Assembly: GCA_024280215.1 (NCBI GenBank) | Contig: JAJRQO010000014.1 | Coordinates: 1-64,000, forward strand | Reading direction: 5' to 3' | DNA length: 64,000 nt | DNA from: Candidatus Zixiibacteriota bacterium | GTDB taxonomy: Bacteria; Zixibacteria; MSB-5A5; GN15; FEB-12 | Part shown: positions 53,101-61,141 of the stretch, piece after piece | How positions within the stretch are numbered: the stretch's first letter is position 1 | How the letters are laid out: the number at the start of each line of letters is the position of its first letter | Notes under the pieces: generated by a model | Databases searched by the model: none | Told to the model about the DNA's origin: nothing | What the model saw: the letters and a program-made list of their open reading frames with translations, nothing else | Translations under genes and position numbers: made by a program

Positions 53101-53289
53101 CAGACTACAAAAACAGCATTAAAAGAAATGAATAGTGTGATGAAAAATGATTTTAAACCGCTTAAAATGTTAGCTGTACTTCAGAAGAACATACCAGTAG
53201 AACTACTTGAGGGTCATCTTGCGGAATCATCCGCTAAGACAGCGGGTCCGAGGGAAGTTATTTTATCAGAATATTTAATTGGGGATTAA
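50113..53289 (+). CDS. PLD-family nuclease fused to an SNF2-type SF2 helicase
   Basis: A 1058-residue protein. Residues about 15-180 are a phospholipase-D-type nuclease half with H134-x-K136 (NIHAKLYIM), GSSNFTQSG (156-163) and a distal glutamate (E169). From about 250 comes an SF2 helicase: Walker A DVVGLGKT (275-282), DEAH 349-352, TATPFNN (378-384), and a C-terminal RecA domain with LVFTESKETADYL, LSEGVNLHSANVVINYDIPW and QRVGRINRVD (about 665-770). A long C-terminal region (about 800-1058) has no clear domain. Such proteins pair with DNA methyltransferases in several anti-phage systems. The stop is 1 bp before the methyltransferase start. Likely role: translocation on and cleavage of unmodified DNA. 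Confidence 0.85.
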   Translation: MKTDLTFITNEKDRRLLDRFNVLIKDTKFFDVLVGYFYTSGFYSIYKSLENTEKIRILIGISTSKQTLDLINQSKQEVLPFSHAETKEEFANAVVAELGNSDDKKEIEEGVHKFLEWLRSGKLEIRAYPSQNIHAKLYIMTFAEDDRDVGRVITGSSNFTQSGLSDNLEFNVELKDSNDYDFAKDKFEQLWLDSVDVKDKYIDTIQERTWLNDTVTPYQLYLKFLYEYFKDEISQTGGVIFDYEPIDFKRLEYQEQAVLNAKKILDEYGGAFISDVVGLGKTYMAAMLASQLDGRTLVIAPPVLLDKQNPGSWPNVFSDFRVSSDFESLGKLDSLIKRGVEKYKNIIIDEAHRFRTETNITYEKLAQICRGKRVVLVTATPFNNSPKDILAQIKLFQKSRKSTIPGTPDLERFFSKLESKLKGLDRQKDQTEYIQAVKENAREIRDKVLKYLMVRRTRQEIEKYFPDDLKKQGLKFPEVIDPSPIYYELSDEEDKIFSETITLLAQKFKYARYTAMLYYVGEVTQPEQLANRNMGRFMKILIVKRLESSFFAFRNTIDRFISSYEMFIEQFDKGAVYVSKKYSNKIFELLENDDENRILKLIEEDKAQKYKASDFDKKFKKDLEHDLSILKRIRDLWLTINRDPKLLKFIEVLSSQKVLKDNKLLVFTESKETADYLTKHLNNKFKDQILSFTGQSSANTREKVIENFDARARYPKDDYRILIATEVLSEGVNLHSANVVINYDIPWNPTRLMQRVGRINRVDTAFDKIYTFNFFPTKRSNDEIKLKESAEAKIHAFISLLGADARLLTEGEPIEQHEMFDRLISKKTITGEDGEEESSLKYLHVIRNIRDNDPDLFEQIKRLPRKARTARKEKGKGNSLITYFIKGKLQKFYMSGEGESVEIDFLETAKTLETKSSTKREKLGADFYKLLEKNKEAFVFATTDDVPEVKLKGGRDTATQLLKILRAILDFRQFTEEQEQFFKKVMKQLEEGGLPRQTTKTALKEMNSVMKNDFKPLKMLAVLQKNIPVELLEGHLAESSAKTAGPREVILSEYLIGD

Positions 53290-53290
53290 T

Positions 53291-56200
53291 ATGCAGAAAG
53301 AAGCCGCCAAAAAACTCATACGTGATACTTTAGAAAAGCCTTTTAATAAAGAACAATTTTCTGTTTTTATTAAAAATCTATTAAATCACTTAGAATCCGC
53401 TCCTTTCCCTCGACCTAGAACAGGACAGATGATTTTTGCTGACTTTAGAAGTCATATAAGTTCTCTAGATCGTGTTGGTAAGTACACTGATAGTGAAGGT
53501 CGTAAGTTAGATGTTTTGATTGTTAAGTTGAGTAAAACTACTTCACTTGAGAGGGCACGTTCTAAACTTAGAAATTTTGTAGCAAAGTATTTAAAAGAAA
53601 GTCAAGGTGGTCAATATAAAGAAGCCGCTTTGGTTGCATTTGTATCTCCAAATGAAAAAGATTGGCGTTTTTCTTTTGTGAAGATGGAATATAAATTTGA
53701 CACAACAAAGCAAGGTTCACCGAAAATTAAAGAAGAGTTTACTCCTGCTAAACGGTATTCATTTTTAGTAGGTGAACATGAAAACAGTCACACTGCTCAA
53801 ACAAGTTTATTGCCGATTCTAGAGAATTCGGATAATGATCCGTCTTTATTGGACTTAGAAAATGCTTTCAGTATTGAAACTGTTACAAAAGAATTCTTTG
53901 AAAAGTATCGAGGACTATTTTTGGAAATCAAAGAATCCTTAGATAAGATTGTCCAGAAAGATAAAGCGATTAAAGCTGACTTCGAAGAGAAGGGTGTAGA
54001 TACTGTAGATTTTTCAAAGAAGCTTCTCGGGCAGATAGTCTTCTTATATTTCCTTCAGAAAAAAGGATGGTTTGGTGTTGCTCGAAACGAAGCTTGGGGA
54101 ACGGGACCAAAAAACTTTTTAAAACTTCTGTTTGAAGGCAAAATGTCGAGTTATGACAATTTCTTTAATGATATTCTTGAGCCTTTATTCTATGAGGCAC
54201 TTGCAGTTGAAAGGCAGGCTGACTATTATAGTCCGTTTAAATGCAAGGTTCCTTTTTTGAATGGTGGTCTTTTTGACCCATTGAACGATTATGATTGGGT
54301 TCATACTGACATTTTGATTCCAGATGAATTGTTCTCAAATAAAACAAAAACTAAACAGGGTGATATCGGAACTGGTATCCTTGATGTTTTTGACCGTTAT
54401 AATTTTACGGTCAAAGAAGACGAACCTCTTGAAAAAGAAGTTGCTGTTGACCCTGAAATGCTTGGTAAAGTATTTGAGAATTTGCTTGAAGTTAAAGACC
54501 GAAAATCCAAAGGTACATACTACACTCCAAGAGAAATCGTTCACTATATGTGTCAGGAAAGTTTAATCAATTATCTGACTACTGAGTTGGAAGAGCAAGT
54601 TGAGAGAGAAGATATTGAAACACTTATTAAGCATGGAGAAACTGCTCTTGAAAATGATGCTTTAGTGTCTGACAAGGGTGTAGAAAAAGGAAAGTACAAA
54701 TATAAACTTCCTAAGTCCATTCGAGAACATAATGAACTAATTGATAGAAAACTTGCTGAAATAAAAGTTTGTGACCCAGCAGTAGGTTCTGGTGCTTTTC
54801 TTGTTGGCATGATGAGTGAGATTGTTAAAACGAGGTCTGTCTTAGCTCGGCTTATCAATCCTAATGAAGAAGTAAACGTTTATGACTTTAAAAGAGATGC
54901 TATTCAGGATTCGCTTCATGGTGTTGATATCGACTTAGGTGCTGTCGAAATTGCAAAACTCCGACTGTGGCTTTCGTTAATAGTTGATGAAGAAAATTAC
55001 AAGCATATTAAGCCTTTACCTAACCTTGATTATAAGATAATGCAGGGTAATAGTCTTCTTGAGGAATATGAAGGGATTAAACTCATTGATGAACGATTTT
55101 TTGAAAAACACGAAGAAAAAGAGCAAATCCTTAAGCGACTCAAAAAACAGCAAAATAAATTATCAAGAGATTATATTGAATTTCATAAAAACAATAAGCT
55201 AACTACAGTAAAAAAGGCAGAACTCAATAAACTTCTTAAGGAAGTTGAAAAACAAATAAAAGCTTTTGATAAACCCCAAAATGATAATCAAGATGATTTT
55301 GGGTTTTATGGTGAGAGAGAAACACAATCAAAAGCTGATAAGCTATTGGAATTACATGAACGATTTTTTAGTGTCCATCATAAAAGCGAAAAAGATCGTA
55401 TTCATAAGAAAATAGATGAACTTACATGGGATTTAATTGAAACTACAATAAGAAAAAAGGGTAAAGAAAGTAAATTGGAAGATGTCAAAAAATTTCAACG
55501 AACAAATACTAGCCCATTCTTTTTGTGGAAATTAAATTTTGCTGATGTCTTTCGTGAGAAAAATGGTTTTGATATTGTGATAGCTAATCCACCATATATA
55601 TTTTCAAGGGGAAACTTGTCTGATTCAGATAAGAAAGTTTACAAAAAAAACTATTCATTAACTCAATTCAAAATAAATTTATATATATTATTTATCGAAA
55701 AATCATATAATTTAATCAGTAATAACGGCTTATTCGCTTTTATAATCCCTAACAACTGGTTAACTTTGTCAACAACTTCTGACTTACGCTATTTTATTCT
55801 AGACAAAACAAGAAATATTCGTCTAGTATTTAATTATGAATCAGTATTTGAGAATGCTAGTGTAGATACATGCCTGCTTTTCTTCGGTAAAAATGGAGAT
55901 CCTTCTCTAAGTACTTATAAATGGACAGAGGATAGTATTGTAAATATTAATAAGCAACATACAAAACATTATATCAATAATAGAAATCACATCATAAGTA
56001 ATATCAATGCCCAAGATAGCATAATTGGTCAGATTTGTGGGAAGATAAATTCTCAATCAATATTACTTTCTTCAATTGCAGAAGTTAGGAATGGTGTTCA
56101 AGCATACACTGTAGGTGAAGGTAAACCTATACAAACAAAGACAATGAAAGAAAACCGAGTATATCATTCTTTAGAAAAAAAAGGTGAAGATTGGATCAAA

Positions 56201-56791
56201 TATCTTGATGGTGTTGATGTGAAAAGGTATAAATGTGATTGGAGTAATCAATACATTAAATATGGTAAAAATCTTTCTCGTTCTAGAAAAGCAGAATTAT
56301 TTAATGGAGATAGGCTATTAGTAAGACAGATACCAGCTAAACCACCATATTCCATTCATTGTTGTTATATAACAGAAAATGCTATCAATGATAACAATAG
56401 TATGATTATCAAAGTTACCGATAATCAATCAAATATAAAATATTTGCAATGCTTATTAAATTCACGACTTATATCATTTTGGTTTATTCATACTTTTGGG
56501 AAATTACAAAGAACAACTTTTCCTCAATTTAAAATTAAAGAATTGAGAATATTTCCTATAAAACCAATATCATTGGTAGATCAAGAAAAATTTGTTGAGT
56601 ATGTCAATAAGATGAACAACTATACAAATGAAAATAGTTATTTAAACAATTCGCAATTATCCGTAAAAATAAAATCTCTTAATTTTTTAATTGATCAATT
56701 AGTATATAAACTATATGACCTAACTCCAGAAGAGATTGCGATAGTTGAAAACAGTAGTAATGTTATTACAAAAAGTAATTTTAAATTTTAA
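53291..56791 (+). CDS. Large Eco57I/TaqI-like N6-adenine DNA methyltransferase
   Basis: A 1166-residue protein from ATG 53291 (GGGGA upstream), directly after the helicase stop. The catalytic core has motif I VCDPAVGSGAFLVGM (about 493-507) and motif IV NPPY (766-769), split by a long charged helical insert (about 600-750). GTYYTPREIVHYM just before motif I is typical of Eco57I/type IIG enzymes. The C-terminal part (about 900-1130) resembles a TaqI-like specificity domain (GKNLSRSRKAELFNGDRLLV). The N-terminal about 220 residues are not recognised; the only nuclease-like hint is KLDVLIVKL, not a proper PD-(D/E)xK. It would mark self DNA and recognise the target for the module. Confidence 0.88.
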   Translation: MQKEAAKKLIRDTLEKPFNKEQFSVFIKNLLNHLESAPFPRPRTGQMIFADFRSHISSLDRVGKYTDSEGRKLDVLIVKLSKTTSLERARSKLRNFVAKYLKESQGGQYKEAALVAFVSPNEKDWRFSFVKMEYKFDTTKQGSPKIKEEFTPAKRYSFLVGEHENSHTAQTSLLPILENSDNDPSLLDLENAFSIETVTKEFFEKYRGLFLEIKESLDKIVQKDKAIKADFEEKGVDTVDFSKKLLGQIVFLYFLQKKGWFGVARNEAWGTGPKNFLKLLFEGKMSSYDNFFNDILEPLFYEALAVERQADYYSPFKCKVPFLNGGLFDPLNDYDWVHTDILIPDELFSNKTKTKQGDIGTGILDVFDRYNFTVKEDEPLEKEVAVDPEMLGKVFENLLEVKDRKSKGTYYTPREIVHYMCQESLINYLTTELEEQVEREDIETLIKHGETALENDALVSDKGVEKGKYKYKLPKSIREHNELIDRKLAEIKVCDPAVGSGAFLVGMMSEIVKTRSVLARLINPNEEVNVYDFKRDAIQDSLHGVDIDLGAVEIAKLRLWLSLIVDEENYKHIKPLPNLDYKIMQGNSLLEEYEGIKLIDERFFEKHEEKEQILKRLKKQQNKLSRDYIEFHKNNKLTTVKKAELNKLLKEVEKQIKAFDKPQNDNQDDFGFYGERETQSKADKLLELHERFFSVHHKSEKDRIHKKIDELTWDLIETTIRKKGKESKLEDVKKFQRTNTSPFFLWKLNFADVFREKNGFDIVIANPPYIFSRGNLSDSDKKVYKKNYSLTQFKINLYILFIEKSYNLISNNGLFAFIIPNNWLTLSTTSDLRYFILDKTRNIRLVFNYESVFENASVDTCLLFFGKNGDPSLSTYKWTEDSIVNINKQHTKHYINNRNHIISNINAQDSIIGQICGKINSQSILLSSIAEVRNGVQAYTVGEGKPIQTKTMKENRVYHSLEKKGEDWIKYLDGVDVKRYKCDWSNQYIKYGKNLSRSRKAELFNGDRLLVRQIPAKPPYSIHCCYITENAINDNNSMIIKVTDNQSNIKYLQCLLNSRLISFWFIHTFGKLQRTTFPQFKIKELRIFPIKPISLVDQEKFVEYVNKMNNYTNENSYLNNSQLSVKIKSLNFLIDQLVYKLYDLTPEEIAIVENSSNVITKSNFKF

Positions 56792-56808
56792 CTAGGAGAA
56801 TTAAAAAA

Positions 56809-57009
56809 GTGGTTGTTAAAGAGATATTTTCAGCTCCGTCCCCAAAAGATGGAGCAACAAAGACTTGGGAAGCAATTTCAGAACTGGGTACAGCCAATCC
56901 AATATTATTCGAAACTACAGCACTTGAGGATAATGAAGAGTATAGACCCGAGGACGAAGGTTATGATGTTTTATTAAGCTATTATAAAAAAGCATATCCT
57001 AATTCATAA
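56809..57009 (+). CDS. 66-residue protein between the methyltransferase and OLD genes
   Basis: A short acidic protein (starts MVVKEIFSAPSPK; contains ALEDNEEYRPEDEGYDVLL) with AGGAG about 9 nt before a GTG start at 56809, so it is likely translated. It sits 17 bp after the methyltransferase and 72 bp before the OLD gene. No domain is recognised. Its acidic central stretch would suit a DNA mimic or inhibitor, but that is speculation. Confidence 0.6.
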   Translation: MVVKEIFSAPSPKDGATKTWEAISELGTANPILFETTALEDNEEYRPEDEGYDVLLSYYKKAYPNS

Positions 57010-57081
57010 TCGTACTCTATTGCGATACTATACCAAAAATGTAGTGTTACAAGGGGGATTAATTAACTAAGAAGGGAAATT

Positions 57082-58989
57082 ATGAAGATTAAACGAGCAG
57101 AGATTAAGAATTTTAGATCACTAAAAGATATTACAATTGATTTTGAACCTACGTGCAGAATATTAGTTGGTATCAACGAATCAGGTAAGTCAAATGTCTT
57201 GCGAGCATTATCGATGATAGATGCAAATGCGATGCCAACAAAGACAGATATCAGAGAACCATTACCGAATGAACAACCTATCAGTGAATCTACTATTCTC
57301 TTTGTTCTAGAAATGAATTCCAAGGAATTAAAATCGATATATAATAATTGCAAAGTAAAAATACTTTCAAAGCAAGGTGATGAAGTACTTTTAAAAAAAG
57401 GACGAAAGTATTATAACCTTTCTGAAATAATCTCTCTCAGAAATGAAGGACTTTATGAAATAGATGTTGAAAAGCAAACTAAAAATGCCAAATACTGGTC
57501 TTTGGATGACGATTACATCATATCAGGGAATTGGAAAAAACCTAATGCCAGTTGTCCTCCGGAATTAGAAGTTGTAGTTGGAAAAGACAAGAAGGCTTTA
57601 CTTAAGAATTTTGTTCTTATAAATCACGATGATTTTTCAGATATACCCGAAGAACAATTAGATGAAGTTACGCTTGAAGATATTGATAACTTAGTAAGTG
57701 AGGAAATTACAGATACAGTTGATTCTAATTTACCTGATGTCATTTTTTGGGAATATGATGAAAAGAATCTATTGCCTCCTTCGGTTGTGTTAGCTGATTT
57801 TGCGGTTAATCCCGATAGTTGTATTCCATTAAAGAATATGTTTTCGTTAGCAGGTGTAGCTGATATTCAGCAGGAGCTTAATGAAGCTCAAACAAAATCT
57901 CAGAACGCTTTAAGAAACTTATTGTCACGAGTAGCTGTTCACACAACAAACCACTTCAGGAAAGTTTGGAAGGAGTACAAAGATGTTAAGTTTAATCTTG
58001 AGCCAAATGGTGCTAACATTGATGCTTCAATTCATGAAAAGAACCGCTGGGATTTTGCTCAGAGAAGCGATGGTTTTAAGAGATTTGTAAGTTTCCTTCT
58101 TTTAATTTCTATTAAAGTACAAACGAACACTATTGGTAATACTCTTTTGTTAATAGATGAACCTGATGTTAGTTTACATCCATCAGGGGCAAGATACTTA
58201 AGAGATGAGCTAATCAAGATAGCGAAAACTAATACAGTCATATTTACAACACATTCAATATTTATGATTGATCGAGATTATATCGGTCGACATATAATTG
58301 TTAAGAAACAAAAAGAGCAAACATCTATAACAAAAGCAGATGAATCTAACTTTGTTGATGAAGAAGTAATTTATAATGCACTCGGATATAGTATCTTTGA
58401 AACTCTTAATGAAAACAATATTATCTTTGAGGGTTGGAGAGATAAAAGATTGTTTCAAGTAGCGATTAGTAATTTACCTACGAATATGAAGGAGTTTAAA
58501 AAGAAACTTCAGGGCATTGGTCTTTGTCATGCAAAAGGAGTTAAACAGATAAAATGTATTAGCCCTATGCTAGGACTTGCTAGACGCAAATGCATTATTA
58601 TTAGTGATTGTGATAAGCCTGCTCTTGAATGTCAGAAAAAATATATTGAGTCACATAGTTATGGGGAATGGTTTACTTACAAGGATGTTGATGAAGATTG
58701 TTCTTCTATCACAGGTGAAGATTTTATAAAGGATACTATTATAAAAAAGGCACTTAACAAAATTCGTAAGCAATATTCTGAGATATCTGGAGAACCAACT
58801 TTGAATCTAGCTGGTGGAAAACTCAACGGTGTTTCTATTTGGCTAAATGATTCGAGCCTGGAAAGTGAAAAATGTAAATCATTTTTAAATGAACTCAAAG
58901 GTGAAATCTTTAGTGATTTAAAAACATCACATATTGAAAATAGTTATTATGATTTCTTAAAAAAATTAGCTGAAAAAATTGAATGTTAG
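57082..58989 (+). CDS. OLD-family ATPase with TOPRIM nuclease domain
   Basis: A 635-residue OLD-type protein. The ABC/SMC-like ATPase has Walker A GINESGKS (30-37), a signature region QRSDGFKRFVSFLLL (about 330) and Walker B LLLIDEPDVSLHP (about 354-366) followed by FTTHSIFMID. The TOPRIM nuclease domain has IIFEGWRDKRLF (about 446; the glutamate) and IIISDCDKP (about 504; the DxD). OLD nucleases cut DNA with metal ions and appear in Gabija and related systems. No UvrD-like partner is present; instead it is the last gene of the AbiE/helicase/methylase operon and would be its ATPase component. AAGGG precedes ATG. Confidence 0.88.
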   Translation: MKIKRAEIKNFRSLKDITIDFEPTCRILVGINESGKSNVLRALSMIDANAMPTKTDIREPLPNEQPISESTILFVLEMNSKELKSIYNNCKVKILSKQGDEVLLKKGRKYYNLSEIISLRNEGLYEIDVEKQTKNAKYWSLDDDYIISGNWKKPNASCPPELEVVVGKDKKALLKNFVLINHDDFSDIPEEQLDEVTLEDIDNLVSEEITDTVDSNLPDVIFWEYDEKNLLPPSVVLADFAVNPDSCIPLKNMFSLAGVADIQQELNEAQTKSQNALRNLLSRVAVHTTNHFRKVWKEYKDVKFNLEPNGANIDASIHEKNRWDFAQRSDGFKRFVSFLLLISIKVQTNTIGNTLLLIDEPDVSLHPSGARYLRDELIKIAKTNTVIFTTHSIFMIDRDYIGRHIIVKKQKEQTSITKADESNFVDEEVIYNALGYSIFETLNENNIIFEGWRDKRLFQVAISNLPTNMKEFKKKLQGIGLCHAKGVKQIKCISPMLGLARRKCIIISDCDKPALECQKKYIESHSYGEWFTYKDVDEDCSSITGEDFIKDTIIKKALNKIRKQYSEISGEPTLNLAGGKLNGVSIWLNDSSLESEKCKSFLNELKGEIFSDLKTSHIENSYYDFLKKLAEKIEC

Positions 58990-59120
58990 AAATAATGTCG
59001 ATTATGTAAAATCATCTCTCTTACAAATACCACTCTGATTTATATATAGCTCGCTCAATAATCAAGCGTAATTTCATATTTGCTTTGTTGTTTTTAAAAT
59101 AGGGGAGTTCTCCTTCTCAT

Positions 59121-59167
59121 GGTTTTTTTGGGTCCCTCTTGCCGGTGGGTGAAGGAACCAAAAACCC
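59121..59167 (+). promoter_or_regulatory. Stable leader hairpin before the ArdC-type gene
   Basis: GGTTTTTTTGGGTCC (59121-59135) and GGAACCAAAAACCC (59154-59167) can pair over nearly all their length. The loop contains GCCGGTGGG. It lies 22 bp before the start codon, with the GAAGGAG ribosome site just after the stem, so it may be an attenuator or a translational control element. Confidence 0.5.
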
Positions 59168-59188
59168 ATTTAACGAAGGAGAAATTTT

Positions 59189-59974
59189 ATGAAAAACAAC
59201 AAAGCAAAACAACTAATTGAAAACGCTCTCACATCATTAACTGAATCTCTTGAGAACGGTCAAAGTGATGAATTAAAAAAGTATCTCAAAACTATGAGTA
59301 TATTTCATCATTACAGTTTTAGAAACGTTATGCTTATAGCTCTTCAGAAACCAAACGCAACTCATACCTCTGGCTTTCACACTTGGAAAAAGCTTGGTCG
59401 ATTTGTCAAAAAAGGCGAGAAGGGCATTACTATTATTGCTCCGTTAGTATTCAAGAAAGAATCTGTTGAAAATAATGATAACAGTTCTAATGTTTCTGAA
59501 ATTAGCGGATTCAAAGCCGTTCACGTTTTTGACATTAGCCAAACTGACGGAGATGAACTGCCTGAATTCGCACGTGTGCAAGGTGATCCGACTCATTATC
59601 AGGAAATGCTTAATAATTTTATTTCTGCTAATAGTATTACTCTTGAGTATTCGGATTCCTTACACGCCGTTGGCTGTTCATCAGGAGGTAAAATAACTAT
59701 CCGTTCAGGTTTGACACCAGCTGAAGATTTTAGTGTGAAAGTCCATGAGTTGGCTCATGAGTTTTTACATCACACAGGAGAGAAGCTTTCTAAGACTCAG
59801 AAAGAGACAGAAGCCGAAGCAGTTGCCTATGTTGTTTGTCAGTCTATTGGTCTTGATACTAATACCGCATTTAGCGACTATATCCAACTCTACAAAGGCA
59901 AAAAAGAAACACTAATCAATTCAATTCAGAGAATCAAAGATGTTTCAGGAAAGATACTTCAAGCTCTATCATAG
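59189..59974 (+). CDS. ArdC-like protein: ssDNA-binding domain plus ImmA/IrrE-type metallopeptidase
   Basis: A 261-residue protein. The N-terminal domain (about 1-90) matches ArdC_N: YLKTMSIFHHYSFRNVMLIA then GFHTWKKLGRFVKKGEKGI. The C-terminal domain is a zincin with HELAHEFLHH (H186, E187, H190) and the third ligand glutamate in ETEAEAVAYVV (about 206-210). ArdC proteins of plasmids protect incoming DNA from restriction. Finding one inside a defence island is notable: it may protect the element itself or may act as a phage-sensing protease. It has its own leader hairpin and terminator, so it is a separate unit. Confidence 0.85.
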   Translation: MKNNKAKQLIENALTSLTESLENGQSDELKKYLKTMSIFHHYSFRNVMLIALQKPNATHTSGFHTWKKLGRFVKKGEKGITIIAPLVFKKESVENNDNSSNVSEISGFKAVHVFDISQTDGDELPEFARVQGDPTHYQEMLNNFISANSITLEYSDSLHAVGCSSGGKITIRSGLTPAEDFSVKVHELAHEFLHHTGEKLSKTQKETEAEAVAYVVCQSIGLDTNTAFSDYIQLYKGKKETLINSIQRIKDVSGKILQALS

Positions 59975-59992
59975 AGCTTGTTTTATTTTTTT

Positions 59993-60016
59993 AAACCGCC
60001 TCTTGAGGCGGTTTTT
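59993..60016 (+). terminator. Terminator after the ArdC-type gene
   Basis: AAACCGCC-TCTTGA-GGCGGTTT plus a T run, a textbook intrinsic terminator, 19 bp after the stop codon. Confidence 0.9.
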
Positions 60017-60106
60017 CACTTTGTTTAAGATGTGTAATTGCCTTATTGTGGATTTAGGTGCATATTATATGTAGATAATATAAACAGTTAAATAAGGTAT
60101 ATAAAT

Positions 60107-61072
60107 ATGACAGTAATTAAGAGAACTGAAAAAGGCATTGAATATCTTTTTGGTTTACTTAAAGAAAAGGTAAAAACTGTAACAAGAGTTGCATTATGGA
60201 AAATTCCTCATAAAAGTGATAAAGAAGATATTGCCTTAAAAATCGGTCGTTACAATAAAACTAATTTTGAACCTGAAACACTTGAAGTTTCAAATCCCAA
60301 AAGCGAACTAACTTTGGACAATGACGAGTTTCAGGAATTACTTGAATTTTTATCAAATAACTATGAACCTTTCAAACAAGGAATAAAAAAATATATTCCG
60401 CTAGACGAAAAATTTGATCAAACAAGTATAGAACACCTAAAAGCTATTTTTGACAATCCTGACAAACAACAATTATTAGATTTCATTGTTAGTAATAATA
60501 TATTACCTGAAGAGTTGATAACTGGTTTGCAATATCAATCTAGAATAAATGCTGTTAGGGAATTTGAAACCATGCTCGGACAAGATTTAGTTGAGCAAAA
60601 ATGGCAAGAGTGGTTACAACGCAATGAGTGGGTTCTTGGTAGTGAGTTTGTGAGAATACTTGATGAACGTGAAATTGATATTTCTAATATTACAGATTAT
60701 TTAATGCAGGCTTATGATGGCTTTTTAGATATTGTAGAAATTAAGAGACCTGATGGAAATTTACTGTTTTGGGCAAATGCTCAAGACCACGGAAATTATG
60801 TTCCATCTACTGATTTAATTAAAGCTGTTACGCAAGCAACAAAGTATATTTATGAAGTTGAACGTGAAGCTAATAGTGTTAAATTCCTTGAGCGTGTAGA
60901 TAATGTCAAAACAATTAAACCTCGTTGTATTCTAATTTTTGGAAGATCAAATGATTGGAATAATGAACAAAAAGAAGCATTTCGCATTCTAAATTCAAGT
61001 TATCATAATATGACAATCATGACTTATGACCATGTTTTATTAAGAGCAAAGAAAATATTAGAACTTGATTAA
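60107..61072 (+). CDS. sduA: Shedu (SduA/DUF4263) anti-phage nuclease
   Basis: A 321-residue protein. The C-terminal half is the Shedu catalytic domain: EQKWQEWLQRNEWVLGSEFV (about 163-182), then DGFLDIVEIKRPD with D208, E211 and K213 as the PD-(D/E)xK triad, and a downstream AVTQATKYIYEVE carrying the usual Q and Y. The N-terminal about 150 residues are a separate sensor or regulatory domain without a recognised family. Shedu is a one-gene system that degrades phage DNA after sensing ends or other cues. AAGG precedes the ATG. It is a separate transcription unit, isolated from the ArdC-type gene by a terminator. Confidence 0.88.
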   Translation: MTVIKRTEKGIEYLFGLLKEKVKTVTRVALWKIPHKSDKEDIALKIGRYNKTNFEPETLEVSNPKSELTLDNDEFQELLEFLSNNYEPFKQGIKKYIPLDEKFDQTSIEHLKAIFDNPDKQQLLDFIVSNNILPEELITGLQYQSRINAVREFETMLGQDLVEQKWQEWLQRNEWVLGSEFVRILDEREIDISNITDYLMQAYDGFLDIVEIKRPDGNLLFWANAQDHGNYVPSTDLIKAVTQATKYIYEVEREANSVKFLERVDNVKTIKPRCILIFGRSNDWNNEQKEAFRILNSSYHNMTIMTYDHVLLRAKKILELD

Positions 61073-61141
61073 ATAGGATACAAAAATTAGAAAGTATTCT
61101 TAGAATTTACCCTACCGCAGGTGCTACCACTTTGTGTATAA

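Noticed and set aside
50113-58989. Type I restriction-modification, BREX or DISARM
   Set aside because: No HsdS-like specificity gene, no PglZ/BrxL, no DUF1998 proteins; only helicase, methylase and OLD ATPase parts are present.
47952-61072. att direct repeats from the tRNA-Arg 3' end at the right edge of the island
   Set aside because: I compared the tRNA 3' region with 61073-61141 and 62738-63020 by eye and found no convincing repeat.
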